A stretch of DNA of 64,000 bases from Hymenobacter frigidus (GCF_014640435.1 NZ_BMGY01000009.1:1-64000); one strand, 5' to 3'. Positions 40,714 to 50,236 are shown, counted from the stretch's first letter. Program-made: numbers and translations. Notes: generated by a model not told the origin, from the sequence alone.

Positions 40714-42411
40714 CTACTTCAGTACCGGTAGCGTAAAGCCTTCCAGCGCACTGGGCTCGGTCATCAGCTTTTCAATATCGGCCACAGTGCGCGGGGCTTC
40801 GGCCGAGATATTCTCGTAGCCGGTGGCCGTAATCAGTGCGTCGTCTTCGATGCGCACGCCGATATTCCACCATTTGGGGTCGCAGGGCGAGCCGGCGGGA
40901 ATGTAGATGCCGGGCTCAACGGTGATGACGTTGCCGGCCTGCAGCGGGCCGTAGGGGCCACGGTCATGCACGTCGAGGCCGAGGTAGTGACTGGCGCCAT
41001 GCGGGTAGTAGCGCCGCATCTCTTCCTTTTTTTTGATGATGCCCAGCTTTTGCAGGCCCGCCGTTATCACATCCTGAGTGGCTTTGTTGGGGGCATCAAA
41101 GGCCACGCCGGGGAGGCAAGCGGCAAAACCGGCCTCCTGAGCGGCCAGCACCAGCTCGTAAATCTGCCGCTGCTCGGGGCTGAATTTGCCGGAGGGCGGC
41201 ACGGTGCGCGTCACATCGGCGGAATAGCCGTGGTACTCGGCCCCGCAGTCCATCAGCACAAGGTCGTTGTCGAGGTGCAGGCGGTCGTCGGTTTCATAAT
41301 GCAGAATGCAGGCGTTGGCCCCGCCGCCCACGATGCTGGGATAGCCCTGAAACTCGGCCCCGTAGCGGCGGTACACGTATTCGTGGAGGCCCTGCACTTC
41401 CATTTCGCCCATTTCGGGGCGTAGCAGCTTCATCACCTCGCGCTGGCCCTGGGCGCTGATGCGGGCGGCGCGGCGCAGCAAAGCCAGTTCCTCGGGAGCC
41501 TTCACGGCGCGTAGCTCATCCAGCCTTTCGCCCAGCGTGCTGTCGTCGAAACGGCCGGGCGGGTGGGCGGCAATGGCGGCCTCGCGGGCGGCGGCAGTAG
41601 TAGCCGCCAGGTAGTCTTTCACCAAGGGCACGCTGCCCAGCGCCGGATTTTCCTTCAGCTGGGTGGCGAGGTATTTGGATACAGCTTTATCGTTTCGGAC
41701 ACCGTAGCGGCGGATAACGCTCTCATGCTCGGTGAGCGCCGGATTATAGTCGGCCGGTAGACCGGCCTGCTGCCGAAAAGTGGCTACCAGGCCGTGTAGG
41801 TCAGCTGCGTTGGTCTGGTCATCGCGAATGTCGGTGGGGAGGCCGATGAACAGCAGGTGGTCGAAATCGGCCCACTTGATACCGGCAGTGGCAAACTCCC
41901 GGTTATCGGCGGTGAACTGCAGGGCCAGTTGGGTTTTGGCATCGGCGGCCCCGCGGCGGCGGCCGGTCCATTGCTCGCGGGCGGGGTCGCGGGGCTGCGT
42001 AAACAGGGCTTCCGTCACGCCGGCCTGCCCGGCCACGGTGCGCGGCTCCTTGAACAGCAGCAGCACGGCATCGGGCTCGTCGTAGCCGGTGAGGTAGTAG
42101 AAGTCGGGGTTTTGGTGGTAGACGTAGTTGACGTCATTAGCCCGGTTGCGGACCGGCGCGGCAAATACCACGGCCACTCCGTGCAGCGGCAGCCTGGCCC
42201 GCAACAATTCCCGCCGCTGCCGATGGAAGGCTGGCGTCAGAAAATCGGTGGGCCGGGCGGGCGGCGCGGCCGATGGCAGCGGCTCGGGTACGGAGGTGGG
42301 GGCCTGCGCGGCGGCGCTGAGCCCAGCCAGCAATAGCCAGCCGCCCGCTACGGCTGATGAAACGCGCGTCCAGCGACGCGACAAATACAGGTGGGAAAAC
42401 GAGAACCGCAT
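40714..42411 (-). CDS. Xaa-Pro aminopeptidase (M24B), exported
   Basis: A 565-residue aminopeptidase P-like protein removing N-terminal residues ahead of proline. The start at 42411 (MRFSFSHLY) gives a signal peptide (AVAGGWLLLAGLSAAAQA), so it is periplasmic or beyond. An AMP_N domain (about 60-230, with YHQNPDFYYLTGYDEPDAVLLL) precedes the pita-bread domain. The dinuclear metal ligands are visible: Asp pair in DCGAEYHGYSADVTRTVP, His in GASHYLGLDVHD, and Glu in TVEPGIYI and VRIEDDALIT. It separates rpmB from rpmG; a strong terminator lies between it and rpmB, so it has its own transcript. Confidence 0.93.
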   Translation of the reverse strand: MRFSFSHLYLSRRWTRVSSAVAGGWLLLAGLSAAAQAPTSVPEPLPSAAPPARPTDFLTPAFHRQRRELLRARLPLHGVAVVFAAPVRNRANDVNYVYHQNPDFYYLTGYDEPDAVLLLFKEPRTVAGQAGVTEALFTQPRDPAREQWTGRRRGAADAKTQLALQFTADNREFATAGIKWADFDHLLFIGLPTDIRDDQTNAADLHGLVATFRQQAGLPADYNPALTEHESVIRRYGVRNDKAVSKYLATQLKENPALGSVPLVKDYLAATTAAAREAAIAAHPPGRFDDSTLGERLDELRAVKAPEELALLRRAARISAQGQREVMKLLRPEMGEMEVQGLHEYVYRRYGAEFQGYPSIVGGGANACILHYETDDRLHLDNDLVLMDCGAEYHGYSADVTRTVPPSGKFSPEQRQIYELVLAAQEAGFAACLPGVAFDAPNKATQDVITAGLQKLGIIKKKEEMRRYYPHGASHYLGLDVHDRGPYGPLQAGNVITVEPGIYIPAGSPCDPKWWNIGVRIEDDALITATGYENISAEAPRTVADIEKLMTEPSALEGFTLPVLK

Positions 42412-42472
42412 TGGGCGCAGGAATAGAAGTGTTGGCGAAAGGAACAAGCCGCTGGGCAAGATACCCGCCAAC

Positions 42473-42533
42473 AGACAAAGCCAGCGCCGGTACGGTTGCC
42501 TGTGAGGCAGCTGTACCGGCGCTGGCTTTGTCT
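42473..42533. terminator. Strong terminator between rpmB and the aminopeptidase gene
   Basis: Perfect 21-bp outer arms (AGACAAAGCCAGCGCCGGTAC and complement) with an additional small inner stem. It lies in the 205-bp gap downstream of rpmB (minus strand). Confidence 0.8.
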
Positions 42534-42616
42534 GATTGCAATACGTATCCAGTATCGGGTAATCAGCAGACGAATCTGGCTAATAACTTGATATACCGGC
42601 TACTTAGCACTCAAAT

Positions 42617-42856
42617 CTAGTAAACAATGAAGCCCTGCTCCTTAGCCTTCTTCAATACCGACATGATGCCGTTCTTGTTGATGGTGCGGATGGTGGAGGT
42701 AGCTACTTTCAGCGTCACCCAAGCGTCCTGCTCGGGGATGTAGAAGCGCTTTTTCTGCAGGTTCGGATAGAACTTGCGCTTAGTCTTGTTGTTAGCGTGC
42801 GAAACGTTGTTACCAACGCGGGTACGCTTGCCGGTCAAATCACAAACACGGGCCAT
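42617..42856 (-). CDS. rpmB: 50S ribosomal protein L28
   Basis: A 79-residue L28 protein: [20 protein letters not shown] at the start and [20 protein letters not shown] near the end. The length and motifs are typical. It is isolated here from rpmG by the aminopeptidase gene and terminator. Confidence 0.97.
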   Translation of the reverse strand: MARVCDLTGKRTRVGNNVSHANNKTKRKFYPNLQKKRFYIPEQDAWVTLKVATSTIRTINKNGIMSVLKKAKEQGFIVY

Positions 42857-42940
42857 GATATCGGAGGATTAAAAAATTACAAAGCAGGGAAACGGGCCGC
42901 AAATATCGGCAAAAGTCTGGCATTCACCAAACACCCTGCC

Positions 42941-43123
42941 CTATTTCTGGTCAGATTGCCCCTCAGGGGCTGGTTTGGCCCGAAATTTCCAGGGACAGTG
43001 GCGGCAACCGCTCTGGCAGCAGCTGCCCCGCCGCCGGTGGTACTGCTCGGTGAAGACGAGGTAGCCTTCGGGCGTGTGGTAAAAATCACCGGGCTGAAGG
43101 GGCTGGGGAACGGGAGCGGGCAT
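42941..43123 (-). CDS. DUF5522 small Cys-rich protein
   Basis: A 60-residue protein with GDFYHTPEGYLVFTEQYHRR followed by GSCCQSGCRHCPW, matching the DUF5522 family. Cys35, 36, 40 and 43 could bind a metal ion. Start 43123 (MPAPVPQPL) was chosen because conserved sequence begins soon after; an in-frame ATG at 43162 adds 13 residues. It has no signal peptide. The function is unknown. It is divergent from the gene at 43205. Confidence 0.75.
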   Translation of the reverse strand: MPAPVPQPLQPGDFYHTPEGYLVFTEQYHRRRGSCCQSGCRHCPWKFRAKPAPEGQSDQK

Positions 43124-43204
43124 GGTGACTACAAAGCTACGGTCTCCGGCGGCTGGAACCATTCGCGGTAGTATCTTGCTATCGTTAATCTACAATCCTT
43201 TCCT

Positions 43205-43696
43205 ATGAAAACACCTTTTGCACTCGGGCTGTTACTGGCGGCATCTTTCCTAGGACCGGTCGACTCAGCCTGGGGCCAGGCTCCGGTGGTGCTGACGACA
43301 GCCACGGCCCCGGCGGGCGTGCGGCCGGCGCTGGCCCGTGACGAGTCGGCGCTGGCCGACCCGGTGCGCGAGGCGCTGCGGACGCTGCCCCAGGCCAAGA
43401 AAAAGTTTCTGGCCGGACTGCCCAGCGGCGACCAATTCCTGCTCTCGGTGCGCGTAGTAGCCACCGATACCAGCTTCCGGCAGGTATCGGCACGGGTGCT
43501 GGGCTGGCAAGGCACCACGGTGCAGGCCCTGCTGCTGCCCGAGGTAGCCGACTCCGCCGAACCCCTACCCGTGAGCTTCCCCGAAACCGCCGTGGTGGAC
43601 TGGACGCTGCTGCGAGCCAGCGGCCGCGAGGAGGGCAACTACGTGGGCCGCTACACCGATACGGCCCGCCAAATGGAAAGCCTGCCGCTGCGCTAA
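43205..43696 (+). CDS. Secreted DUF2314-like protein
   Basis: A 163-residue exported protein (signal peptide ending SAWGQ, residue 25). The segment AKKKFLAGLPSGDQFLLSVRV to VVDWTLLRASGREEGNYVGRY has the strand pattern and the closing D-W...G...G-x-Y of DUF2314 proteins, whose function is unknown. The match is by eye only. Its stop overlaps the stop of the convergent ridA-like gene by 4 bp. Confidence 0.7.
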   Translation: MKTPFALGLLLAASFLGPVDSAWGQAPVVLTTATAPAGVRPALARDESALADPVREALRTLPQAKKKFLAGLPSGDQFLLSVRVVATDTSFRQVSARVLGWQGTTVQALLLPEVADSAEPLPVSFPETAVVDWTLLRASGREEGNYVGRYTDTARQMESLPLR

Positions 43697-44097
43697 CGAG
43701 CGGCGGCCGGCTGGGCGGCGGGTGGCAGGGCGGCCACGCACTCTATTTCCACCAACGCATCGAGCGGCAGCCGTGACACCTCGACGGTGGTGCGGGCCGG
43801 CCGGTGCAGGCCGAACACGGCGGCATACACAGCGTTCATGCGGCCAAAGTCGGCGAAATTCTTGAGGAAAACAGTAGTTTTCACCACATCGGCCAGGCTC
43901 AGGCCCCGGCTCGAAAGCACGGTGTTCAGGTTGGCCAGTACCTGGCGGGTCTGGTCCTCAATATTATCGGCCTCGATGCGCATGGAGGCCGGCACGAGCG
44001 GCGTTTGGCCCGAGCAGAAAACGAGGCCGGCCGCCACAATGGCTTGGGCGTAGGGCCCCACGGCCTGGGGGGCGTCGGGATGGTGCAGAATTTCCAT
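43693..44097 (-). CDS. RidA/YjgF family imine deaminase
   Basis: A 134-residue RidA-like protein, which hydrolyses reactive enamine/imine intermediates released by PLP enzymes. Typical blocks are AVGPYAQAIVAAGLVFCSGQTPL, EDQTRQVLANLNTVLSSRGLS, VVKTTVFLKNFADFGRMNAVY, and the active-site part PARTTVEVSRLPLDALVEIECVA with the conserved Arg and Glu. The start at 44097 (MEILHH) matches the family. It is divergent from ornithine aminotransferase (136-bp gap), a PLP enzyme, although RidA action on its product is not implied. Confidence 0.92.
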   Translation of the reverse strand: MEILHHPDAPQAVGPYAQAIVAAGLVFCSGQTPLVPASMRIEADNIEDQTRQVLANLNTVLSSRGLSLADVVKTTVFLKNFADFGRMNAVYAAVFGLHRPARTTVEVSRLPLDALVEIECVAALPPAAQPAAAR

Positions 44098-44233
44098 TTT
44101 TTGAAAGTGATGGGGTGACAACGTTCGGGCAAGAACGACAGGAATGGCTCATTGCATATTTTCTGTAATCGGCAGCCCTGGCGCTTTGTTCGTAATTTTG
44201 GACACCTCATCGTGCTCATTACCCCGCCCAATC

Positions 44234-45484
44234 ATGCAAATCGCCTCCCCGACCACCGCCACCAGCCGCGCCGAACAGCTGATGCAACTCGAAGACCAGT
44301 ACGGTGCCCACAACTACCACCCCCTGCCCGTGGTGCTGAATCGGGGCGAGGGCGTAAACCTCTGGGACGTAGACGGCAAGCATTATTTCGACTTTCTCTC
44401 GGCTTACTCGGCCGTGAACCAGGGGCATTGCCACCCGCACATCATCGGGGCGCTCACCAAGCAGGCGCAGCAGCTCACGCTCACGTCGCGGGCGTTTTTT
44501 AATGACCAGCTGGGGGCCGCCGAGCAGCAGCTCTGCGAATTATTCGGCTACGACAAAGCCCTGATGATGAATTCCGGGGCCGAAGCCGTGGAAACCGCCC
44601 TGAAGCTGGCCCGCAAGTGGGGCTACCAGGAAAAAGGCATTGCCCCGAACATGGCCCAAATCATCGTGGCCGAGCACAACTTCCACGGCCGCACCACGGG
44701 CATCATTTCCTTCAGCACCGACGGCGACAGCACGGGCGGCTTCGGGCCGTTTGCGCCGGGCTACCAGGTGGTGCCCTACAACGATATTGCGGCGCTGGAA
44801 GTGGCTTTGCAGGACCCGCACGTGTGCGCCTTCATGGTCGAGCCCATTCAGGGCGAAGCGGGCGTGATGGTGCCATCGGTGGGCTATCTGGCCCAGGCGG
44901 CGGCACTTTGCAAGACGCATAATGTGCTGTTCATCGCCGATGAAATCCAGACCGGTTTGGGCCGCACCGGCCGCCTGCTCGCCTGCGACCACGAGGCGGT
45001 GCACGCCGATGTACTCATTCTGGGCAAGGCCCTGAGCGGGGGCGTGCTGCCGGTGTCGGCCGTGCTGGCCAATGACACCATTATGCTCACGATTCAGCCC
45101 GGCCAGCACGGCTCCACGTTTGGCGGCAATCCGCTGGCCTGCGCCGTGATGCGCGCCGCCCTGGATGTGCTGGTAGACGAAAAGCTGGCCGACAACGCCG
45201 CCCGGATGGGCGAAGTTTTCCGCGAGCGCATGCGCCAGGTGCAAGCCAAGCGCCCCGAAGTGGTGGACCTGGTGCGCGGCAAAGGCCTGCTCAACGCTGT
45301 CATCATCGTGCCCGCCGAGGACGGCCGCACGGCCTGGGACGTGTGCGTGACCCTGATGGAGCACGGCGTATTGGCCAAGCCCACGCACGGCGACATCATC
45401 CGTTTCGCCCCGCCGCTGGTGATTACGGAGGAGGAATTGCACAAAGCCTGCGACGTGATTGAGGAGGTTATTCTGGCCTTTTAA
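44234..45484 (+). CDS. rocD: Ornithine aminotransferase
   Basis: A 416-residue class III PLP aminotransferase converting ornithine and 2-oxoglutarate to glutamate semialdehyde and glutamate. The N-terminal [18 protein letters not shown] block is characteristic of OAT, followed by [19 protein letters not shown], the [15 protein letters not shown] segment, [19 protein letters not shown], and PLP lysine K265 in [14 protein letters not shown]. The start at 44234 (MQIASP) precedes the conserved domain; upstream in-frame codons run into the divergent promoter. It is followed by a hairpin repeat with a T-run that may end the transcript. Confidence 0.94.
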   Translation: MQIASPTTATSRAEQLMQLEDQYGAHNYHPLPVVLNRGEGVNLWDVDGKHYFDFLSAYSAVNQGHCHPHIIGALTKQAQQLTLTSRAFFNDQLGAAEQQLCELFGYDKALMMNSGAEAVETALKLARKWGYQEKGIAPNMAQIIVAEHNFHGRTTGIISFSTDGDSTGGFGPFAPGYQVVPYNDIAALEVALQDPHVCAFMVEPIQGEAGVMVPSVGYLAQAAALCKTHNVLFIADEIQTGLGRTGRLLACDHEAVHADVLILGKALSGGVLPVSAVLANDTIMLTIQPGQHGSTFGGNPLACAVMRAALDVLVDEKLADNAARMGEVFRERMRQVQAKRPEVVDLVRGKGLLNAVIIVPAEDGRTAWDVCVTLMEHGVLAKPTHGDIIRFAPPLVITEEELHKACDVIEEVILAF

Positions 45485-45506
45485 TCTCCGCGCTGTTAGC
45501 CTCGTC

Positions 45507-45553
45507 TGTCATCCTGAGCATTCTGCTTTAATCGCAGAATGCTCAGGATGACA
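45507..45553. repeat. Short hairpin repeat, possible terminator of rocD
   Basis: Perfect 20-bp arms (TGTCATCCTGAGCATTCTGC and complement) with a 7-nt loop and followed by TTTTTTC. It shares the TGTCATCCTGAGC terminus with the repeat at 63183 and may serve as the rocD terminator. Confidence 0.8.
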
Positions 45554-45567
45554 TTTTTTCTTTAGTC

Positions 45568-46707
45568 ATGCCAACCGCCAACCTTTCCTACTGGGAGCAC
45601 CAGTCCTTTTTCGGCCCGGCCGACGTGGCCATTATCGGCGCGGGACTGGTGGGGCTTACGGCGGCGCTGTACCTGAAGCAGCGCCGGCCCACTTGGCGCG
45701 TGGTGGTGCTGGAGCGCGGGGCGTTGCCCAGCGGCGCATCGACAAAGAATGCGGGATTTGCCTGCTTCGGGTCGATATCGGAATTGATTGAGCAGGAAAA
45801 GCGCGGCGACCTGCAAGCCGTGGTAACGGCCCGTTGCGAAGGCCTGGCCCGGCTACGCGAACTGGTGGGCGATGCCGCGCTCGACTACCAGCCGGTGGGC
45901 GGCTATGAGCTGTTTCGGGACGAAGAAGCCGCATTGGCGGCGGAGTGCCGGGACAAAATCGACTACTTCAACCAGCTGCTGGCCCCGGTGGTGGGCCACG
46001 CCCGCACCTTCCGCGATGCCAGTGCCGAGACCAAGCGCTTCGGTTTCGGGGGCGTGAGCACGCTGCTGAAGAATGAGCACGAAGGCAGCCTCGATGCCGG
46101 GCGCATGATGCGCGCCCTGCTGGCCCGTACCTGGGCCGCCGACGTGCCGGTCCTCACCAATTGCGCGGTGGAAGCGGTAGAAACGGCGGCCACGAGCCAG
46201 CGGCTGCGGCTGGCCAACGGGGCCACTATCGAAGCCAGCCGGGTGCTGCTAGCCACCAACGCCTTCGCCACCGAGCTGCTGCCCGAACTGGCCGTGACGC
46301 CCGGCCGGGGCCAGATTTTGGTGACCGAGCCGCTACCTGATGTATCATTGTCGGGCACTTTTCACTACGACCACGGCTACGCCTACTTCCGCCAGCTTCC
46401 CGACCACCGGATACTGCTGGGCGGCGGCCGCAACCTGGATTTCGCGGCTGAGGCAACCGCTGCGCCGGGCCTCACTCCGTCCGTACAGACCTACTTGGAA
46501 AACCTGCTCCACACGGTAGTTTTGCCGGGCCGGCAGCCACGCATTGATTTCCGGTGGAGCGGGGTGATGGGCTTTGGGCCGGCGCTGGCTCCCATCATCG
46601 ACTGGGTGCGGCCGGACGTGCTGGCCGCCGTGCGCTGCAACGGCATGGGCGTGGCCATGGGCGCGGGCACGGGTTGGCAGGCCGCCGGGATGCTTGCTCC
46701 CGCGTAG
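45568..46707 (+). CDS. FAD-dependent oxidoreductase (DAO family)
   Basis: A 379-residue D-amino-acid-oxidase/glycine-oxidase-like flavoprotein. The dinucleotide motif is VAIIGAGLVGLTAALYLKQ at residues about 18-36, and GALPSGASTKNAGFACFGS is the typical second segment. FHYDHGYAYFRQLPDHRILLGGGR is in the substrate domain, and RWSGVMGFGPALAPII plus RCNGMGVAMGAGTGW close the FAD site. It probably oxidises an amine or amino acid; the substrate is not known. It lies 83 bp after rocD, beyond the hairpin. Confidence 0.88.
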   Translation: MPTANLSYWEHQSFFGPADVAIIGAGLVGLTAALYLKQRRPTWRVVVLERGALPSGASTKNAGFACFGSISELIEQEKRGDLQAVVTARCEGLARLRELVGDAALDYQPVGGYELFRDEEAALAAECRDKIDYFNQLLAPVVGHARTFRDASAETKRFGFGGVSTLLKNEHEGSLDAGRMMRALLARTWAADVPVLTNCAVEAVETAATSQRLRLANGATIEASRVLLATNAFATELLPELAVTPGRGQILVTEPLPDVSLSGTFHYDHGYAYFRQLPDHRILLGGGRNLDFAAEATAAPGLTPSVQTYLENLLHTVVLPGRQPRIDFRWSGVMGFGPALAPIIDWVRPDVLAAVRCNGMGVAMGAGTGWQAAGMLAPA

Positions 46708-46763
46708 CGGAAACCGACGGATATTCGTACAGCACAGCTCAGACTTTATTTTCGGCTTCACTT

Positions 46764-47297
46764 ATGCTTTTCGCTACGCTTCCCCGCTTTTCTCACACCT
46801 GCCTATTCGCGCTGTTCGTGGTTTTTGCGAGCCTGACCAGTGGCTGCCAGAGCAGCCGACCCAGCTTTTCGTTTCAGCCGGCTCCGGGACGAGTGCGGCC
46901 GGTGCCGTTGGCAGTAGCGCCCTCCAATTCGTTGGTGGCAATTACGACTCTGGCTCCGACGACATCAGTTCTTCCGGCCAGAAACCGGGCACCACGTCAG
47001 GCACGGACCCAAGTGCGGGAAGTGTCGATGGTGGCAGTGCCAACGGCAATAGCTAGCACTGACAAGCGCACGGTAGTACGTCCAATGCCAACGCGGCGGC
47101 GGGCGCTACTAGCCCGGCCGCACGCCACGGCGGAGGTGGGGCTCGGCACCACGGTGCTGGGCGTTTTGGGCTTAGTGGTGCTACCCATTGCTTTGATTGG
47201 GCTGCTGCTGAGCGGTGGCGGGCTGGTGTGGGGCATTGTGGCTGGGGCAGCGGCGCTGGCCGTGCTGGTGGCGTATCTGGACCCGTTTGGACGGTAG
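46764..47297 (+). CDS. Hypothetical lipoprotein with C-terminal hydrophobic region
   Basis: A 177-residue protein beginning MLFATLPRF with a lipobox LTSGC (Cys about residue 28). A Pro/Arg/Thr-rich low-complexity middle follows, and then one or two Gly/Leu-rich membrane segments near the C-terminus (TTVLGVLGLVVLPIALIGLL and GLVWGIVAGAAALAVLVAYL). No domain is recognised. Similar short lipoproteins with glycine-rich membrane ends are common in this group. The start at 46764 was chosen for the signal peptide. Confidence 0.7.
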   Translation: MLFATLPRFSHTCLFALFVVFASLTSGCQSSRPSFSFQPAPGRVRPVPLAVAPSNSLVAITTLAPTTSVLPARNRAPRQARTQVREVSMVAVPTAIASTDKRTVVRPMPTRRRALLARPHATAEVGLGTTVLGVLGLVVLPIALIGLLLSGGGLVWGIVAGAAALAVLVAYLDPFGR

Positions 47298-47389
47298 TCG
47301 AAGGTTCGGGGCGAACTTTGTGGCTTCGTCCTGCTTTTTAGTCCGCGCTGCCTTCCTACTTTTTTATACAGACCTCTCTCCTGCACCCA

Positions 47390-48376
47390 ATGCTCCCCAC
47401 CCACCGCCCCCGCCGCAACCGCAAGTCCGAAGTTATTCGTGACATGGTGCAGGAAACGCGCCTCACTACCCACGATTTCATTTTCCCGCTCTTCCTGATT
47501 GAGGGCCAGAACCAAGCCCTGGAAGTGAAATCCATGCCCGGCATCTACCGCTACTCGGCCGATAAAATCATTGAGGAGGTGGGCCAATGCGTGGAGTTGG
47601 GCATTAAAACCTTCGCGCCGTTTCCCAGCATCAACGACTCGCTGAAGGACCGGCTGGCCAAGGAATCAGCCAACCCCGAAGGCCTGTACCTGAAAACGGT
47701 GGCCGACATCAAGCGCCAGTTCCCCGAGGTGGTGCTGATGACCGACGTGGCCATGGACCCCTACAGCAGCGACGGCCACGACGGCGTGGTGGACGCCGAC
47801 TCCGGCGAAATTCTCAACGATGCCACCCTGGAAGTGCTGGGCCAGATGGCCCTGGCCCAGGCCCGCGCCGGGGCCGACATCATCGGCCCGAGCGACATGA
47901 TGGACGGCCGCGTGGCCTGGATTCGGCGGGTGCTGGACGAGAATGCGTTCAGCCACGTGAGCATCATGAGCTACACGGCTAAGTACGCCTCGGCTTTCTA
48001 CGGTCCGTTCCGCGATGCCCTGGATTCGGCCCCCAAGAAAGGAGACAAAAAGAGCTATCAGATGAACCCCGCCAACAAGCGCGAGGCCCTGCGCGAGCTG
48101 GCCCTCGACGAGGCCGAAGGGGCCGACATGGTGATGATAAAGCCCGCCCTGAGCTACCTCGACGTGATTCATGCCGTGAAGGAGCGCACCCACCTGCCCG
48201 TGACGGCCTACAACGTATCGGGGGAGTACGCCATGGTGAAAGCCGCCGCCCAAAACGGCTGGCTCGACGGCGAAAAGACGATGATGGAAGTCCTGACCAG
48301 CATCAAGCGCGCCGGGGCCGACGCCATTCTGACCTACTTCGCGAAGGAAGCGGCCGCCGTGCTGCGGCGCGGGTAG
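47390..48376 (+). CDS. hemB: Delta-aminolevulinic acid dehydratase (porphobilinogen synthase)
   Basis: A 328-residue cytoplasmic enzyme joining two 5-aminolevulinate molecules to porphobilinogen in haem synthesis. Catalytic lysines are K198 in SYTAKYASAFYGPF and K251 in VMIKPALSYLD. The metal loop is DVAMDPYSSDGHDG, the Asp-type (Mg) loop rather than the Cys-type zinc loop. The N-terminal arm RPRRNRKSEVIRDMVQET is standard. The start at 47390 is the only reasonable one. Confidence 0.97.
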   Translation: MLPTHRPRRNRKSEVIRDMVQETRLTTHDFIFPLFLIEGQNQALEVKSMPGIYRYSADKIIEEVGQCVELGIKTFAPFPSINDSLKDRLAKESANPEGLYLKTVADIKRQFPEVVLMTDVAMDPYSSDGHDGVVDADSGEILNDATLEVLGQMALAQARAGADIIGPSDMMDGRVAWIRRVLDENAFSHVSIMSYTAKYASAFYGPFRDALDSAPKKGDKKSYQMNPANKREALRELALDEAEGADMVMIKPALSYLDVIHAVKERTHLPVTAYNVSGEYAMVKAAAQNGWLDGEKTMMEVLTSIKRAGADAILTYFAKEAAAVLRRG

Positions 48377-48494
48377 AGTAGACGTCCGCGGTTGGCGAGT
48401 TGTCAGCATTGGGCAAGTCCGGTGGGTAATGCCGCTGGATTTGCCCAATTTTGTTGGCGGGCTTTCCGTTGTTGACTTGTTTGCCGCCGTGCGT

Positions 48495-49676
48495 ATGCTT
48501 TTCTGCCGTTTTGTGGTGCTAGTGTTGGGGACGGGGCTGGCCTATCCGGCGACAGCCCAGCGCGCCAAGCCCCGTCCCGTCCCCCCGCCAGCACCTTATC
48601 AAGCCGTAGATGCCCGGATGCGGGCCGTGCCCGATTCGTCGGCGCGCACCATAAGCAGCTTGGCTCGCTTCATCACGGCTACATTTTCGGCGGAAAGTGA
48701 CCGGGCCCGCGCGGCCTTTGTGTGGGTGGCCCGCAACATTCGCTACGACGTGGAGGACATGTATGTGCCGGACCTGCAGGGCGAACACCCCATTTCTGCG
48801 CAGCAAACGCTGGACCAGCGACGCGGGACGTGCGAGCACTACGCCGAATTGTTTAGTACGCTGGCCAACCAAGTGGGCGTACTGACTTACGTGGTAACCG
48901 GCTACACCAGCCTGCGCGCCCCGGTGGGTCATGCCTGGTGCGCCAGCCGCATAGCCAGCCAGTGGTGGCTGATGGACCCCACCTGGGCAGCAGGCTACCT
49001 GGAAAAGGAGAAGTTCACGTTTCGCTTGAATAACGATTTTTTCCGGGTGGCACCGGCCACGTTCATCGCTACCCACATGCCCTTCGACCCGCTGTGGCAG
49101 TTGCTACCAGCGCCGCGCACGCCCCAACAGTTTCAGCAAGGCACGCGCCCCACCCCGCCCAGCCTCCCCTTCGCCTTTGCCGACTCAGTAGCCGCCTACG
49201 CCTTGCAAAGCCCGGAGCAACGACTACGAGCCACGGCGCGCGGGGTGGAGCAGAACGGCGTGAAAAACGACTTGACGTATAGCTTTCTGCTCCACATTCG
49301 CCAGCAGAAGTCCAACCAATTTGTCGATGCGTACAACAGTGCCATCGATGCCTTCAACGTGGGCACCAAGGAGTTTAACGCGTTTATCGTTTTTTTCAAT
49401 CATCAATTTCTGCCCCGCCGGACCGACCAAGAGCTGCAGCAGGTGCTGGTGCCTTTGGCCGCGCAGCTGGCCGAGGTGCGTCGCTTACTATCTACAGCCC
49501 AGCCGGTTGCCCCAGTCCAACAGGCTTCGCTGACGGAATTTCTTGTTTCGGTGCAGCTACTCGAAACCAAGCTCCACGATGGCCAGGCCTTCGTGGCGCG
49601 TTACCAACGCACCAACAAACTTTTGCGGCTCATGCTCTTTGCTAATCCGGCCGCTACGGGGTCACTGTCGCACTGA
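48495..49676 (+). CDS. Exported transglutaminase-like (cysteine protease fold) protein
   Basis: A 393-residue protein with signal peptide (start MLFCRF, ending TAQR near 25). The transglutaminase-like core (about 75-190) has the triad Cys in RRGTCEHYAELFSTLA, His in VGHAWCAS and Asp in WLMDPTWAAGY. The C-terminal 200 residues are predicted helical with no known domain. Eukaryotic kyphoscoliosis peptidase-like proteins share this core. Bacterial members may act as proteases or in envelope remodelling, but the role is unknown. The in-frame ATG at 48429 would add a leader without signal-peptide character. Confidence 0.85.
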   Translation: MLFCRFVVLVLGTGLAYPATAQRAKPRPVPPPAPYQAVDARMRAVPDSSARTISSLARFITATFSAESDRARAAFVWVARNIRYDVEDMYVPDLQGEHPISAQQTLDQRRGTCEHYAELFSTLANQVGVLTYVVTGYTSLRAPVGHAWCASRIASQWWLMDPTWAAGYLEKEKFTFRLNNDFFRVAPATFIATHMPFDPLWQLLPAPRTPQQFQQGTRPTPPSLPFAFADSVAAYALQSPEQRLRATARGVEQNGVKNDLTYSFLLHIRQQKSNQFVDAYNSAIDAFNVGTKEFNAFIVFFNHQFLPRRTDQELQQVLVPLAAQLAEVRRLLSTAQPVAPVQQASLTEFLVSVQLLETKLHDGQAFVARYQRTNKLLRLMLFANPAATGSLSH

Positions 49677-49729
49677 GCGGACCAAGCAGCAAGCAGCACT
49701 ATTCTAGCAACCGCATCCCCGTTTCACTC

Positions 49730-50236
49730 ATGCCCACTATCCGCCGCGCCACCGCTGCCGACCTACCCGCCATCCTCGCCCTCATCCAGCGGGCGGTGCC
49801 GCTTATGCACGCCAGCGGCAACTTCCAATGGTCAGCCGACTACCCCAACGAAGCCGTGTTCATCGCCGACATCGCGCAAAGTCACCTCTGGGTGGCCGAG
49901 CTGGCTGGCGCGGTGGCCGGCGTGGCCGCCCTCACCCAAGACCAGGATGCCGAATACGCCCAGGCCGATTGGGACGTGACCGAGCCCGCCCTGGTAACGC
50001 ACCGCCTGGCCGTAGACCCCGCCGCCCAGGGCCGAGGCGTGGCGCTGGCCCTGATGGAACAAGCCGAAAGGCAGGCAGTGGCGCAGGGTTTGAAGTTTTT
50101 GCGCGTGGACACCAACTCGGAGAATGCCGCCACGCAACGGCTGTTTCCGAAGCTGGGCTACCGGTTTGCGGGCGAGATTACGCTGGGGTTTCGGCCGGGG
50201 CTGCGGTTTTTCTGCTACGAGAAGCGGCTGGACTAA
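49730..50236 (+). CDS. GNAT-family N-acetyltransferase
   Basis: A 168-residue acetyl-CoA-dependent transferase. The N-terminal IRRATAADLPAILALIQRAVP and the CoA-binding motif A LAVDPAAQGRGVALALMEQAE (Q/R-x-x-G-x-G/A form) are clear, followed by LRVDTNSENAATQRLFPKLGY. The substrate is unknown. Its end overlaps the stop of the convergent gene at 50233-50811 by 4 bp. Confidence 0.9.
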   Translation: MPTIRRATAADLPAILALIQRAVPLMHASGNFQWSADYPNEAVFIADIAQSHLWVAELAGAVAGVAALTQDQDAEYAQADWDVTEPALVTHRLAVDPAAQGRGVALALMEQAERQAVAQGLKFLRVDTNSENAATQRLFPKLGYRFAGEITLGFRPGLRFFCYEKRLD

